Of a stretch of DNA of 64,000 nucleotides, positions 31,644-39,833 are shown in pieces. Each line of letters opens with the position of its first letter. The first letter of the stretch is position 1. The stretch comes from Amycolatopsis sp. DSM 110486 (GTDB taxonomy: Bacteria > Actinomycetota > Actinomycetes > Mycobacteriales > Pseudonocardiaceae). Location: assembly GCF_019468465.1 (NCBI RefSeq), contig NZ_CP080519.1, positions 1,441,001 through 1,505,000 on the forward strand, in the 5' to 3' direction. Both the position numbers and the translations under genes were made by a program. The notes under the pieces were generated by a model that saw only the letters and a list, made by a program, of their open reading frames with translations, made no database searches and was not told the DNA's origin.

Positions 31644-32327
31644 ATGCACAGGAAGATTCGGAAGCTTCTGGTCGTGGGGGCCCACGGCGACGACGAGACG
31701 CTCGGCGCCGGCGGCACCATCGCCCGCCTCGCCGACGACGGCGTCGTCGTGTCGCTCTGCATCCTGACCAACGACGACGGTTCGCGGTCGGTGAGCGGCA
31801 CCGGTGTCGTCGACCGCACCGCCGCGATCGAGCTGGCCGCGAAGACGCTCGGCATCGAGCGCGTGAGCATCCACGAGTTCGGCGACAACCGCCTCGACAC
31901 CGAACGGCACCTGGACCTCAACCGCGTCGTCGAGCAGGAGGTCCGGGAGTTCGAGCCGGACACGGTGTTCGCCACCAGCATGTGCGACCTGTCCACCGAC
32001 CACGCGCTGGTAAGCCGCGCGGCTCGCGTCGCGGGCCGGCCGGGCCGCGGGCCGGTCAAGGAGGTCCGCACGTTCGAGATCCGCTCCGCCACCGACGTCG
32101 GAGAAGCTTCGGGGCTGCCCAACGCGTTCCGCCCGAACTACTGGCAGCTGCTCGACGAGTCGCACCTCGACCGCAAGATCGACGCGCTGCGCGCCTACGG
32201 CAAGGAGCTCGAGCCGTGGCCCAGCCCCCGCAGCGAACGCGGCGTGCGCGCCCTGGCCGAATACCGCGGCTCGCAGGTCTCGGCGGGGCTCGCCGAGGCG
32301 TTCGAAATCGTGCGGATCGTGCATTGA
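31644..32327 (+). CDS. PIG-L (LmbE-like) family N-acetylglucosamine deacetylase
   Basis: A 227-residue protein with the family zinc/catalytic motif AHGDDE near residue 13-18 and a later DH motif (STDHALV) that supplies another metal ligand. PIG-L enzymes remove the acetyl group from N-acetylglucosaminyl groups; in aminoglycoside pathways they act after GlcNAc transfer. First gene of a three-gene cassette with a UDP-HexNAc-type dehydrogenase 63 bp downstream. The context suggests unmasking the amine of an amino sugar, either on the nucleotide sugar or on the glycosylated macrolactam. The alternative is deacylation of a protected starter amine. The start codon is ATG, with only a weak ribosome site (GGGGAT). 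Confidence 0.9.
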   Translation: MHRKIRKLLVVGAHGDDETLGAGGTIARLADDGVVVSLCILTNDDGSRSVSGTGVVDRTAAIELAAKTLGIERVSIHEFGDNRLDTERHLDLNRVVEQEVREFEPDTVFATSMCDLSTDHALVSRAARVAGRPGRGPVKEVRTFEIRSATDVGEASGLPNAFRPNYWQLLDESHLDRKIDALRAYGKELEPWPSPRSERGVRALAEYRGSQVSAGLAEAFEIVRIVH

Positions 32328-32390
32328 GCGCGTTTTCCCCAGCCTTCTTTCCTGCCTTTACCCTGCCCTGCAAGAAACGGGTGACGAGAA

Positions 32391-33683
32391 ATGACCACAA
32401 CTGTCGCTGAATTCCGGACCACCTCCGAGCTCACCAAACTGACCTCGGTCGCCGTGATCGGCATGGGTTACGTCGGGCTGCCGACGGCGCTCGGCCTGCA
32501 CGCCGGCGGCGTCGAGGTGATCGGCATCGACCTGTCGCAGAACCGCCTCGACGCCATCCGCTCGTGCGAGGTCGACCTCATCGAGTCCGACCACCGCCGG
32601 CTCGAGAAGGCCGTGCACCAGGAGGACTTCCAGCTCACCGCCGACTCCGCGCGCATGGCCGAGGCCGACGCGGTGCTGGTGTGCGTGCCGACCGGGCTCG
32701 ACGAGTACCTGATGCCCGACCTGGGCCCGCTGGAGAGCGCGTGCGCCGCCCTGATCTCCCACGCGCGGCCCGGCCAGACGCTGATCCTCACCTCGACCAG
32801 CTACGTCGGCACGGCGGAGCGGCTGCTGGTGAAACCGTTGACTGCCAAGGGCTTCACCGTCGGTCGTGACATCTTCGTCGCGTCCAGCCCCGAGCGCATC
32901 GACCCCGGCAACGTCACGCACACGCAGGCCGAGACGCCGCGCGTGCTGGGCGGGGTCACGCCGGTGTGCACCGCGATGGCGCAGCGCGTGATCAACGTGC
33001 TGACCCCGGCCGTGCACTGCGTCAGCTCGCCGGAGACGGCCGAGATGACCAAGCTGTTCGAGAACACCTTCCGCGCGGTGAACATCGCGCTGGCCAACGA
33101 GTTCGCGGAGATCAGCGACGGCTTCGCCATCGACCCCATCGAGGTCATCGACGCGGCCGCCAGCAAGCCCTACGGGTTCATGGCCTTCCACCCCGGCCCC
33201 GGCGTCGGCGGCCACTGCATCCCGTGCGACCCGCACTACCTGCTGTGGCAGCTGCGCGCGACGCAGAGCAACGCGCCGCTCGTCACGCAGGCCATGCACG
33301 CGATCGCCGAGCGCCCGAAGCAGGTCGTGGACCGCGTGCTCAACACGCTTTCCCGCGACGGCAAGGGCATGTCCGGCACCCGCGTGCTCGTCGTCGGCGT
33401 GACCTACAAGCCGGGTGTGCAGGACGTGCGTTCGTCGTCCGCGCTCGACATCCTGGACCTGCTGGCCGCGAAGGGCGCCAAGGTCGGCTACCACGACCCG
33501 CTCGTTCCGAACGTCCGCGTGACGGGTGGCTCGCTCGACAACGTCATCGACCCGAACGGCGGCGACTGGGACGTCGCCCTGATCCACACGATCCAGCCCG
33601 GGCACTCCTACGAGTGGCTCGCCCAGTGCGGCACGGTCATCGACGCCACCTACCGCTTCGACCGCACGCTGTTCGCGAACTGA
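32391..33683 (+). CDS. UDP-N-acetyl-hexosamine 6-dehydrogenase (WecC/WbpA type)
   Basis: A 430-residue nucleotide-sugar dehydrogenase. The N-terminal Rossmann motif is VAVIGMGYVGLPTA (about 22-35). The middle domain has LFENTFRAVNIALANE. The catalytic cysteine sits in GPGVGGHCIPCDPHYLL, and the C-terminal domain has VVGVTYKPGVQDVRSS. The GGHCIPxDPxYL pattern is that of UDP-GlcNAc/ManNAc dehydrogenases, whereas UDP-glucose dehydrogenases usually show GFGGSCFPKD. It should convert the C6 hydroxymethyl to a carboxylate with two NAD+. The next gene starts 13 bp downstream and could decarboxylate the product. A cell-envelope polysaccharide role is possible in principle, but the position inside the PKS cluster beside a deacetylase argues for a tailoring sugar. 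Confidence 0.88.
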   Translation: MTTTVAEFRTTSELTKLTSVAVIGMGYVGLPTALGLHAGGVEVIGIDLSQNRLDAIRSCEVDLIESDHRRLEKAVHQEDFQLTADSARMAEADAVLVCVPTGLDEYLMPDLGPLESACAALISHARPGQTLILTSTSYVGTAERLLVKPLTAKGFTVGRDIFVASSPERIDPGNVTHTQAETPRVLGGVTPVCTAMAQRVINVLTPAVHCVSSPETAEMTKLFENTFRAVNIALANEFAEISDGFAIDPIEVIDAAASKPYGFMAFHPGPGVGGHCIPCDPHYLLWQLRATQSNAPLVTQAMHAIAERPKQVVDRVLNTLSRDGKGMSGTRVLVVGVTYKPGVQDVRSSSALDILDLLAAKGAKVGYHDPLVPNVRVTGGSLDNVIDPNGGDWDVALIHTIQPGHSYEWLAQCGTVIDATYRFDRTLFAN

Positions 33684-33696
33684 GAGGACTCCTGAC

Positions 33697-34656
<960 letters not shown>

Positions 34657-34684
34657 CCCTCGTCGTCACGCCACTCACCAGCAC

Positions 34685-34719
34685 CGAAGGCCACCAGGTT
34701 CCGCACCTGGTGGCCTTCG
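34685..34719. terminator. Bidirectional terminator between the sugar cassette and MOSC gene
   Basis: A perfect 15-bp stem, CGAAGGCCACCAGGT (34685-34699) with ACCTGGTGGCCTTCG (34705-34719), and a 5-nt loop, in the 83-bp gap between convergent genes. Confidence 0.85.
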
Positions 34720-34739
34720 TCGTGTTCACGTGCGCGACG

Positions 34740-35441
34740 TCAGGCAAACGCGAGCGGGGCGCCGAGCGCCACCCGGCCCGAGGTGAGTACCCGGGCCAGC
34801 GCGCCGAGGCGGTTGTCGTGCACGGCGGCGATCGTCTTGAGCACCTGGGAGGATCGCGGCAGGTCGGGCTGAGCCTCGTTGACCATGACGCAGCGTTCGC
34901 TGGACCGAACGAACTCGATCAGCGTTCCTCCGCCGAGCACGGCGGTTTCGCCGAGCCACTCGTCCTCGACGAAGGGCGCGGTGCCGGGCGGGGTGCGCAG
35001 CAGGATGTTCGGCCTGAACCGGCGCTCGTCGACGGCCACACCGGGCAGGGCCCGCCGGGCCCAGTCGAGGGTCGCCGTCGTCAGCACGCTCAGCGGCAAC
35101 TCGTCGAAGTGCGACACTTCTCCCTCGCGTGCCAGCACCACGTCGTCACGGCGCAGGTACGCCCGCAGAAACGCTTCGCTGTCGGTCACCGCCTGTCCGG
35201 CCGGATCGAGCAGGTGCGGTTCGCCGAGTCCCTCCGGACAACGGGAACCCAGCAGGAGCAGCCCCGGCATGCGGCGGAACCGGCGGGTGTTCTTGCCGGA
35301 CCCCAACTTCCCGTCGGCGTCCCGCACGGCCCACCCGCGGTCACCCGCGAACCCTCGTGACTCGACCACGACGTCGTCCAGCCGCTCCCCGCCGGTGGAC
35401 TTGATCGGATACCGCCACAGCCGCTCGACCACTCCCAGCAC
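34740..35441 (-). CDS. MOSC domain protein (MOSC_N plus MOSC)
   Basis: A 233-residue protein. The N-terminal beta-barrel segment (VERLWRYPIKSTGGERLDDVVV) and the C-terminal MOSC domain with a conserved cysteine (SSERCVMVNEAQ) are recognisable, as is RFRPNILL. MOSC proteins bind sulfurated molybdenum cofactor and often act as molybdenum reductases or detoxify N-hydroxylated compounds. No partner reductase is seen here. The gene is convergent with the sugar cassette and lies just downstream of the LuxR genes. It may be unrelated to the product or a rare tailoring step. GTG start with GGTGAGG upstream. Confidence 0.85.
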   Translation of the reverse strand: MLGVVERLWRYPIKSTGGERLDDVVVESRGFAGDRGWAVRDADGKLGSGKNTRRFRRMPGLLLLGSRCPEGLGEPHLLDPAGQAVTDSEAFLRAYLRRDDVVLAREGEVSHFDELPLSVLTTATLDWARRALPGVAVDERRFRPNILLRTPPGTAPFVEDEWLGETAVLGGGTLIEFVRSSERCVMVNEAQPDLPRSSQVLKTIAAVHDNRLGALARVLTSGRVALGAPLAFA

Positions 35442-35486
35442 CGCCTCACCCTATCCGGCCGAGGCCCGCTCACCCCCACGTGAAGT

Positions 35487-35651
35487 TCAGGCCACCGCCG
35501 GCCCGAGCTTGAGGTACACGGCCGTGAGGTGGTCGGCCACCGCGTTCGCGGAGACTCCCAGCAGGTCCGCGATCGCGGGGACACTCGTGCCGTGCGCGGC
35601 GAGGTCCGCCACCCGCAGCTCGATCTCGGTCAGCACCACCGGATCCCTCAC
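35487..35651 (-). CDS. Tiny LuxR-type HTH-only protein (54 aa)
   Basis: A short frame begins with GTG at 35651 overlapping the stop of the large LuxR gene as GTGA, and ends with TGA at 35487. Its translation contains LTEIELRVADLAAHG, then IADLLGVSANAVADHLTAVYLKLG. This aligns without gaps to the C-terminal HTH of the upstream regulator (LSEAELRVAELAAHG and following) but lacks the last helix. It therefore looks like a duplicated HTH domain that became a separate, translationally coupled gene. It could modulate the large regulator by competing for DNA or be a decaying duplicate. Normal codon use and the exact overlap favour real translation, though no homologue could be checked. Confidence 0.6.
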   Translation of the reverse strand: MRDPVVLTEIELRVADLAAHGTSVPAIADLLGVSANAVADHLTAVYLKLGPAVA

Positions 35652-38254
35652 TGCCCGCTGTCGGCGCCGGCGAGCTCGCCGGCCAGTGCGGCGCGCCCGG
35701 CGACGCCCAGTTTGCGGTAGACCCGGGTCAGGTGTTGCTCCACCGTGCTCACGGTGATGTAGAGCGTCTCCGCGATCTGCCGGTTGGTGCGCCCGTGGGC
35801 CGCCAGCTCGGCGACGCGCAGCTCGGCTTCGCTGAGCGTCGTCTGCGCGGGCGTCACCTCCGTGCGCGGGGCGACGGGCCGGGGCGGCATGGGTCTCGAC
35901 GTCGCCGCGCGCGTGGCCTGGCGCGGCACGTGCACCGGCTTGACCAGGCCCGCGGAGCGTTCCGCGCGCTGGCCGAGCTGGTTGAGCGCCCGCGTCGTGC
36001 GGGCCAGCTCCAGCCGGTCGCCCGAGGCCTTGAACGCTTCGGCGGCCCGGTTGAGCAGACCCGCCCGGCCGGCGGAATCACCGGCGAAAGCCAGGACCCG
36101 CAAGGCCGAACCGCGCGAGTACGCGTCGGTCGGCGCCGCGCTCGCGAGCTGCTGCTTGGCCAGCTCGACGGCGAGCGTCGGGTTGCCCAGCTTCAGGTTG
36201 GCCTCGGCGAGGTCGGTGCGCCACGGCACGACTGTCGGCAGGTCGAGCTCCTGCTCACGCAGGATCCGTTGGCACTGCTGGAAATCACTGACCGCGGCCA
36301 GACCACGGTTGGTGGCCAGGTGGAACTGGCCACGGGCCCGCAGGTAGCGCACGCCACCGAGCGTGGCGAACACCGCCTCCGGCAACGGCTGCCGAAGCAC
36401 GGCCGCGGCGGCCTTGAACGCTCCGGCCGCGGTGTGCGCCGAGAGCAGCGTGGCGAGCGGGTAGCTGATCGCGACGCCCCAGTTGGGCGCGTCGAGCAGG
36501 GCCAGCGCCCGGTTCGCCCGGTCCGTCGCCGCGGCGACGTCACCCCGGCGCAGCACCAGGCTCGCGCCGAGCGCGTCGAGCATCGCCTTCCACGTCACCG
36601 CGCCGCGGTATTCGGCCTCTTCGCTCAGCGACGTGCACCAGCCTTCGGCGCGGTCGGCTTTGTCGGCGTAGGCGAGCGCGACGATCGCGGTGCCCAGCGC
36701 TTCGAGCGAAGTGTCCGAAAGCCGGCAGTTCTGCAAGATCTGCTCCGCGCACGCCGACGTCGCCTCGGTCGCGCCCGTGTGCCACACCGAGGCGAGCGTG
36801 TTCGCGGTGTGCAGCCACGGGTCGTCGGCGCTCGGGGCCGCCGGGGCGACGCCGTAGTGCCAGTGCCCGGCCAACGTCAGCTCGGCGGCCGTGCGCGGGT
36901 CGAGCGGTTCGACGTCGGCGTCCAGGGCCGCGAAGGCGCCCTCGAAGGTGTCCCGCTCACCGAACCACAGCGACTGCCGCGCGAGCGCGATCCGGTCGGA
37001 CAGGTCGAGCGCGTCGCCCGCCGCGCGCAGTGAAGCCAGATGCGGCGCCGCCGCGGCCGGGTTGACGCGCCAGGTGATCTTCGCGAGCAGCTGGGAAATC
37101 GTCTGCTGCTCCCACGCGGCGGTGGTCACGGACGCCGCGAGCTTGAGGCAGCGGGTCGCGAACTCGACGTCGTCGCCGAGCATCACCTGCTCCGCCGCTT
37201 CCACCAGCACCGGCAGCGCCCACTCGGGTTTCGCCTCGTCGGCGGCCACGAGGTGGCGGGCGACGTCGGCGGCCGGCAAGCCCCGGGCGTGCTTCACCTC
37301 GGCGGCGCGGGCGTGCAGACGCACCTTCTCCGAGCCGCGCAGCCCGCCGACCACGGCGGCCGCGGCCGGCTGCTGCCGGAACCGCACGCCGGCGACCAGG
37401 CCCGATTCGGCCAGCAGCCCGGCCGACGTCTCCGCGTCGAGCGGGTCCACGCCGGCGACGGTGGCCACGGCTTCGGTGGTGACGTCGGTGTCCAGCACCG
37501 CGATCGCGGTCGCGACCTCACGCATCGGTGAGCCGTAGCGGTGCAGCAGCCGTTGCACGGCCTCGGAGTAGGCCGAGCCGGAGTCGGTGCTGCTGCGGAA
37601 CGCGTCCACGAGCGCGGTGACCAGCAACGGGTTGCCGGCGCTGAGCTCGTGGATCTGCTCGGGCAGCCCGTCATACGCACGGGGTCCGCCTTCCGCCACG
37701 AGTTCGGCGATCGCCGCGATCGACAGCGGCGTCAACTGCACGTGGCGATGCGGCTGCGACGCGAACTCGAGGCCGCCGTCGGCGTACCACGTGTCCGGCT
37801 GCGTCAGCACCAGCAGCAGTGCGGCCGAACGGGTGCGCCGCTGCAACCTCAGCAGCAGCCGTGCCGACGTCTCGTCCACGTGGTGGAGGTCGTCGACAGC
37901 CACCAGCACCGGCCGTTCGCGGGCCACGCTGTGCAGCGCGCCGCACAGCTCGGTGATCTTGTCTTGTTGTTGTGCCACGGCTTTCGGCAGCGCGGGACCG
38001 GCCAGTAGCTGGTCGATCACGCCGCCGTCCACCTCACGCTCGTCGGCCGCGCCGGTCGCGGTGAGCGTGAGGATGCCCAGCTCCTTCGCCCGTGCCACCA
38101 CCTGGTTCAGCACCTGTGTCTTGCCGCTGGCCGGACCGCCGCCCACCAGCACGGTCTCCCCCGCACCGGCGTCGCATTCGATCAGCAGGCCTTCCAGAAA
38201 CCCCACTGCCTCCTGCGGATCGGTTCGGCGGTTCTGCCCCCAGTTCACGCCCAT
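35648..38254 (-). CDS. LAL-type LuxR family transcriptional regulator
   Basis: An 868-residue regulator, the usual size for large ATP-binding LuxR proteins. Walker A is GGGPASGKTQ near residue 45, Walker B is VLVAVDDLHHVD near 120, a long helical TPR-like middle follows, and a GerE/LuxR HTH lies at about 804-868 (LSEAELRVAELAAHGRTNRQIAETLYITVSTVEQHL). I place the start at the ATG at 38254 (MGVNWGQNRRTDPQE) because GAGGAG lies 6 nt upstream; the frame itself is open to 38446. Such proteins are pathway-specific activators of polyketide clusters. It is divergent from the type II thioesterase, and the 202-bp region between them carries two TAGGGGT-type motifs, so it may control itself. Confidence 0.93.
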   Translation of the reverse strand: MGVNWGQNRRTDPQEAVGFLEGLLIECDAGAGETVLVGGGPASGKTQVLNQVVARAKELGILTLTATGAADEREVDGGVIDQLLAGPALPKAVAQQQDKITELCGALHSVARERPVLVAVDDLHHVDETSARLLLRLQRRTRSAALLLVLTQPDTWYADGGLEFASQPHRHVQLTPLSIAAIAELVAEGGPRAYDGLPEQIHELSAGNPLLVTALVDAFRSSTDSGSAYSEAVQRLLHRYGSPMREVATAIAVLDTDVTTEAVATVAGVDPLDAETSAGLLAESGLVAGVRFRQQPAAAAVVGGLRGSEKVRLHARAAEVKHARGLPAADVARHLVAADEAKPEWALPVLVEAAEQVMLGDDVEFATRCLKLAASVTTAAWEQQTISQLLAKITWRVNPAAAAPHLASLRAAGDALDLSDRIALARQSLWFGERDTFEGAFAALDADVEPLDPRTAAELTLAGHWHYGVAPAAPSADDPWLHTANTLASVWHTGATEATSACAEQILQNCRLSDTSLEALGTAIVALAYADKADRAEGWCTSLSEEAEYRGAVTWKAMLDALGASLVLRRGDVAAATDRANRALALLDAPNWGVAISYPLATLLSAHTAAGAFKAAAAVLRQPLPEAVFATLGGVRYLRARGQFHLATNRGLAAVSDFQQCQRILREQELDLPTVVPWRTDLAEANLKLGNPTLAVELAKQQLASAAPTDAYSRGSALRVLAFAGDSAGRAGLLNRAAEAFKASGDRLELARTTRALNQLGQRAERSAGLVKPVHVPRQATRAATSRPMPPRPVAPRTEVTPAQTTLSEAELRVAELAAHGRTNRQIAETLYITVSTVEQHLTRVYRKLGVAGRAALAGELAGADSGQ

Positions 38255-38307
38255 CGCAAGCTCCTCGACCCACTGGTCATCTTCCTGCGACTCCGAGACT
38301 CGCAGTG

Positions 38308-38316
38308 ACCCCCTAA
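38308..38316 (-). promoter_or_regulatory. TTAGGGGGT motif upstream of the LuxR regulator
   Basis: The minus strand reads CTTAGGGGGTCAC, about 55 bp upstream of the regulator start. It has one extra G compared with the other copies. Two other dyads lie nearby: CTGCGA-N9-TCGCAG (38285-38305) and TCACCC-N4-GGGTGA (38340-38355). Confidence 0.4.
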
Positions 38317-38412
38317 GGGCAACCAACCCCGATCTAAAGTCACCCGAAGGGGTGATCACGTCACGTTCTGTCGCTGCGGGTTTCCTTGCGCCCCAACCAC
38401 TTCCCGGGGCGG

Positions 38413-38420
38413 TAGGGGTT
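38413..38420 (+). promoter_or_regulatory. GTAGGGGT motif upstream of the type II thioesterase
   Basis: Reads GGTAGGGGTTGCC, 37 bp before the GTG start, oriented with the gene. This is close to where a -35 element or activator site would lie. Confidence 0.45.
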
Positions 38421-38456
38421 GCCCACGCGCGCGCCGGCCCGAACACTTCCTGAACT

Positions 38457-39248
38457 GTGACTGCCGTGAACGAAAAAACCAGTCGTTGGGTCCGGCGCTT
38501 CCACCCGGTCGAGGACGCTTGCGTGCGGCTGGTGTGCCTGCCGCACGCCGGCGGCTCGGCGACCGCCTACTTCCCGTTCTCCCGCGCGGCCATCGCCGCC
38601 GGGCTGCCCGCCGACGTCGTCGCCGTGCAGTACCCGGGCCGCCAGGACCGCCGTGGCGAACGCTGTTTCGACGACCTGGCCGCCATGGCCGACGCGCTCG
38701 CCGACGACCTCGGCCCGTGGTTCGACCGGCCCGTGGCGCTGTTCGGCCACAGCATGGGCGCGACGCTGGGCTACGAGGTCGCCCGCCGGCTCGAGGCCCG
38801 CGGCGCGGAGCTGATCGGCCTGTTCGCCTCGGCCTGCCGCGCCCCTTCGGCCCAGCGCATCGAGTACGTGCACCAGCGCGACGACGACGGCCTCATCGCC
38901 GCGTTGAAGGAGCTCAGCGGCACCGACACCGCCGTGCTGGGCGACGACGAGCTGCTCCGCATGGTGCTGCCCGCGGTCCGAGGCGACTACACGGCCGTGG
39001 AGACCTACCGCCACGACGCCGGTGCCGAGTTGCGGTGCCCCATCCACGTCCTCGTCGGCGACACCGACCCCGTGACCGACCTCGACGAGGCCGGCGCCTG
39101 GCGCGCCCACACCACCGCGAGCTGCGACGTCGTCGTGTTCCCGGGCGGGCACTTCTACCTCAATAGCCAGCTCGACGACGTCGTGGGCTCGGTCGCCACG
39201 ACCCTGGCTCGGTGGCAGCGCGCAACCCCCGATCGGGCACCGCGGTAG
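38457..39248 (+). CDS. Type II thioesterase (editing thioesterase)
   Basis: A 263-residue alpha/beta hydrolase. LVCLPHAGGSATAYF near residue 22, YPGRQDRRGER, nucleophile motif FGHSMGATLG near 99, catalytic Asp in VGDTDPVTD and His in GGHFYL. These match the stand-alone thioesterases that remove stalled or wrongly loaded acyl groups from PKS carrier proteins. GTG start at 38457; a second in-frame GTG nine bases later is possible. It is divergent from the LuxR regulator and followed by the PqqD-like gene on the same strand. Confidence 0.95.
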   Translation: MTAVNEKTSRWVRRFHPVEDACVRLVCLPHAGGSATAYFPFSRAAIAAGLPADVVAVQYPGRQDRRGERCFDDLAAMADALADDLGPWFDRPVALFGHSMGATLGYEVARRLEARGAELIGLFASACRAPSAQRIEYVHQRDDDGLIAALKELSGTDTAVLGDDELLRMVLPAVRGDYTAVETYRHDAGAELRCPIHVLVGDTDPVTDLDEAGAWRAHTTASCDVVVFPGGHFYLNSQLDDVVGSVATTLARWQRATPDRAPR

Positions 39249-39252
39249 GGGT
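39245..39252 (+). promoter_or_regulatory. GTAGGGGT motif upstream of the PqqD-like gene
   Basis: Reads GGTAGGGGTGGGT and overlaps the stop codon of the thioesterase gene, 112 bp before the next start. It suggests that the small gene has its own promoter. Confidence 0.4.
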
Positions 39253-39363
39253 GGGTAAACCCCACCTGGCGTTCAGGTGCCGACCCCATGGTCCGGCGGG
39301 CCCGGTTCCGCGAAACTAGGTACATCAAGGAAACACCCGGAACCACTTCCCTCGGAGGTAGTC

Positions 39364-39633
39364 ATGATGGCCATCCAGACCGCTCCCGGCGTCACCCAGC
39401 GGATGCTCCCCAACGGCCACCTCGAGCTCACCTGCCGCGCCACCCGCCGCCAGATCGAGTGCGAGCCCGTCGCCGCGGCGATGTGGATCGCGCTGAAGCA
39501 GCAGAACGGTGACGTCGACCGGGCCGCGGCCGTCCTGTCCGCCCTGTGGGGCACCGACGAGGAGGACACGCGCTACGACATCATCGCGCTGGCCGGCTCG
39601 CTGTGCTCCCTCGGCCTGCTCACCGAGGCCTGA
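39364..39633 (+). CDS. Small PqqD-like (RRE-fold) protein
   Basis: An 89-residue protein. The pattern fits the PqqD winged-helix/peptide-binding family: an N-terminal beta segment (GVTQRMLPNGHLELTC), then EPVAAAMWIALKQQNGDVDRAAAVLSALWG, and a final DIIALAGSLCSLGLLTEA. The last part corresponds to the usual 'D..fl..L...gll' ending of PqqD proteins. In RiPP pathways such domains bind precursor peptides, but no precursor or RiPP enzyme is visible here. GGAGG lies 5 nt upstream of the ATG at 39364 and 8 nt before a second ATG at 39367, so either may be used. Function in a PKS cluster is unknown. The 200 bp that follow (39634-39833) contain only a terminator. Confidence 0.65.
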   Translation: MMAIQTAPGVTQRMLPNGHLELTCRATRRQIECEPVAAAMWIALKQQNGDVDRAAAVLSALWGTDEEDTRYDIIALAGSLCSLGLLTEA

Positions 39634-39785
39634 GCACCAGGGCGGCCGCGGCTGCCGTCGCACTTCTCCAAGCCGCCCCCTCCGGACGCGTCAGAACGCC
39701 CTGGGACACCACGGTCCCAGGCCCGCGATCCGCGTCCTTCCCCGAGCGTCGAGCGCTTGCCGCTCCGCTCCCCGGACACACGAAA

Positions 39786-39819
39786 CGGGCCGCCCACAGC
39801 ATCCACTGTGGACGGCCCG
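39786..39819. terminator. Bidirectional terminator between PqqD-like gene and PKS-2
   Basis: A 14-bp stem with one mismatch: CGGGCCGCCCACAG (39786-39799) and CTGTGGACGGCCCG (39806-39819), with a 6-nt loop. On the minus strand it is followed by TTTCGTGT. It lies 15 bp beyond the PKS-2 stop. Confidence 0.85.
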
Positions 39820-39833
39820 CTTCTCTCGGCTGA

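Noticed and set aside
32391..33683. A cell-wall polysaccharide gene unrelated to the cluster
   Set aside because: It is in one tight cassette with a deacetylase and a decarboxylase/epimerase, flanked on both sides by PKS genes, with a cluster-type motif upstream.
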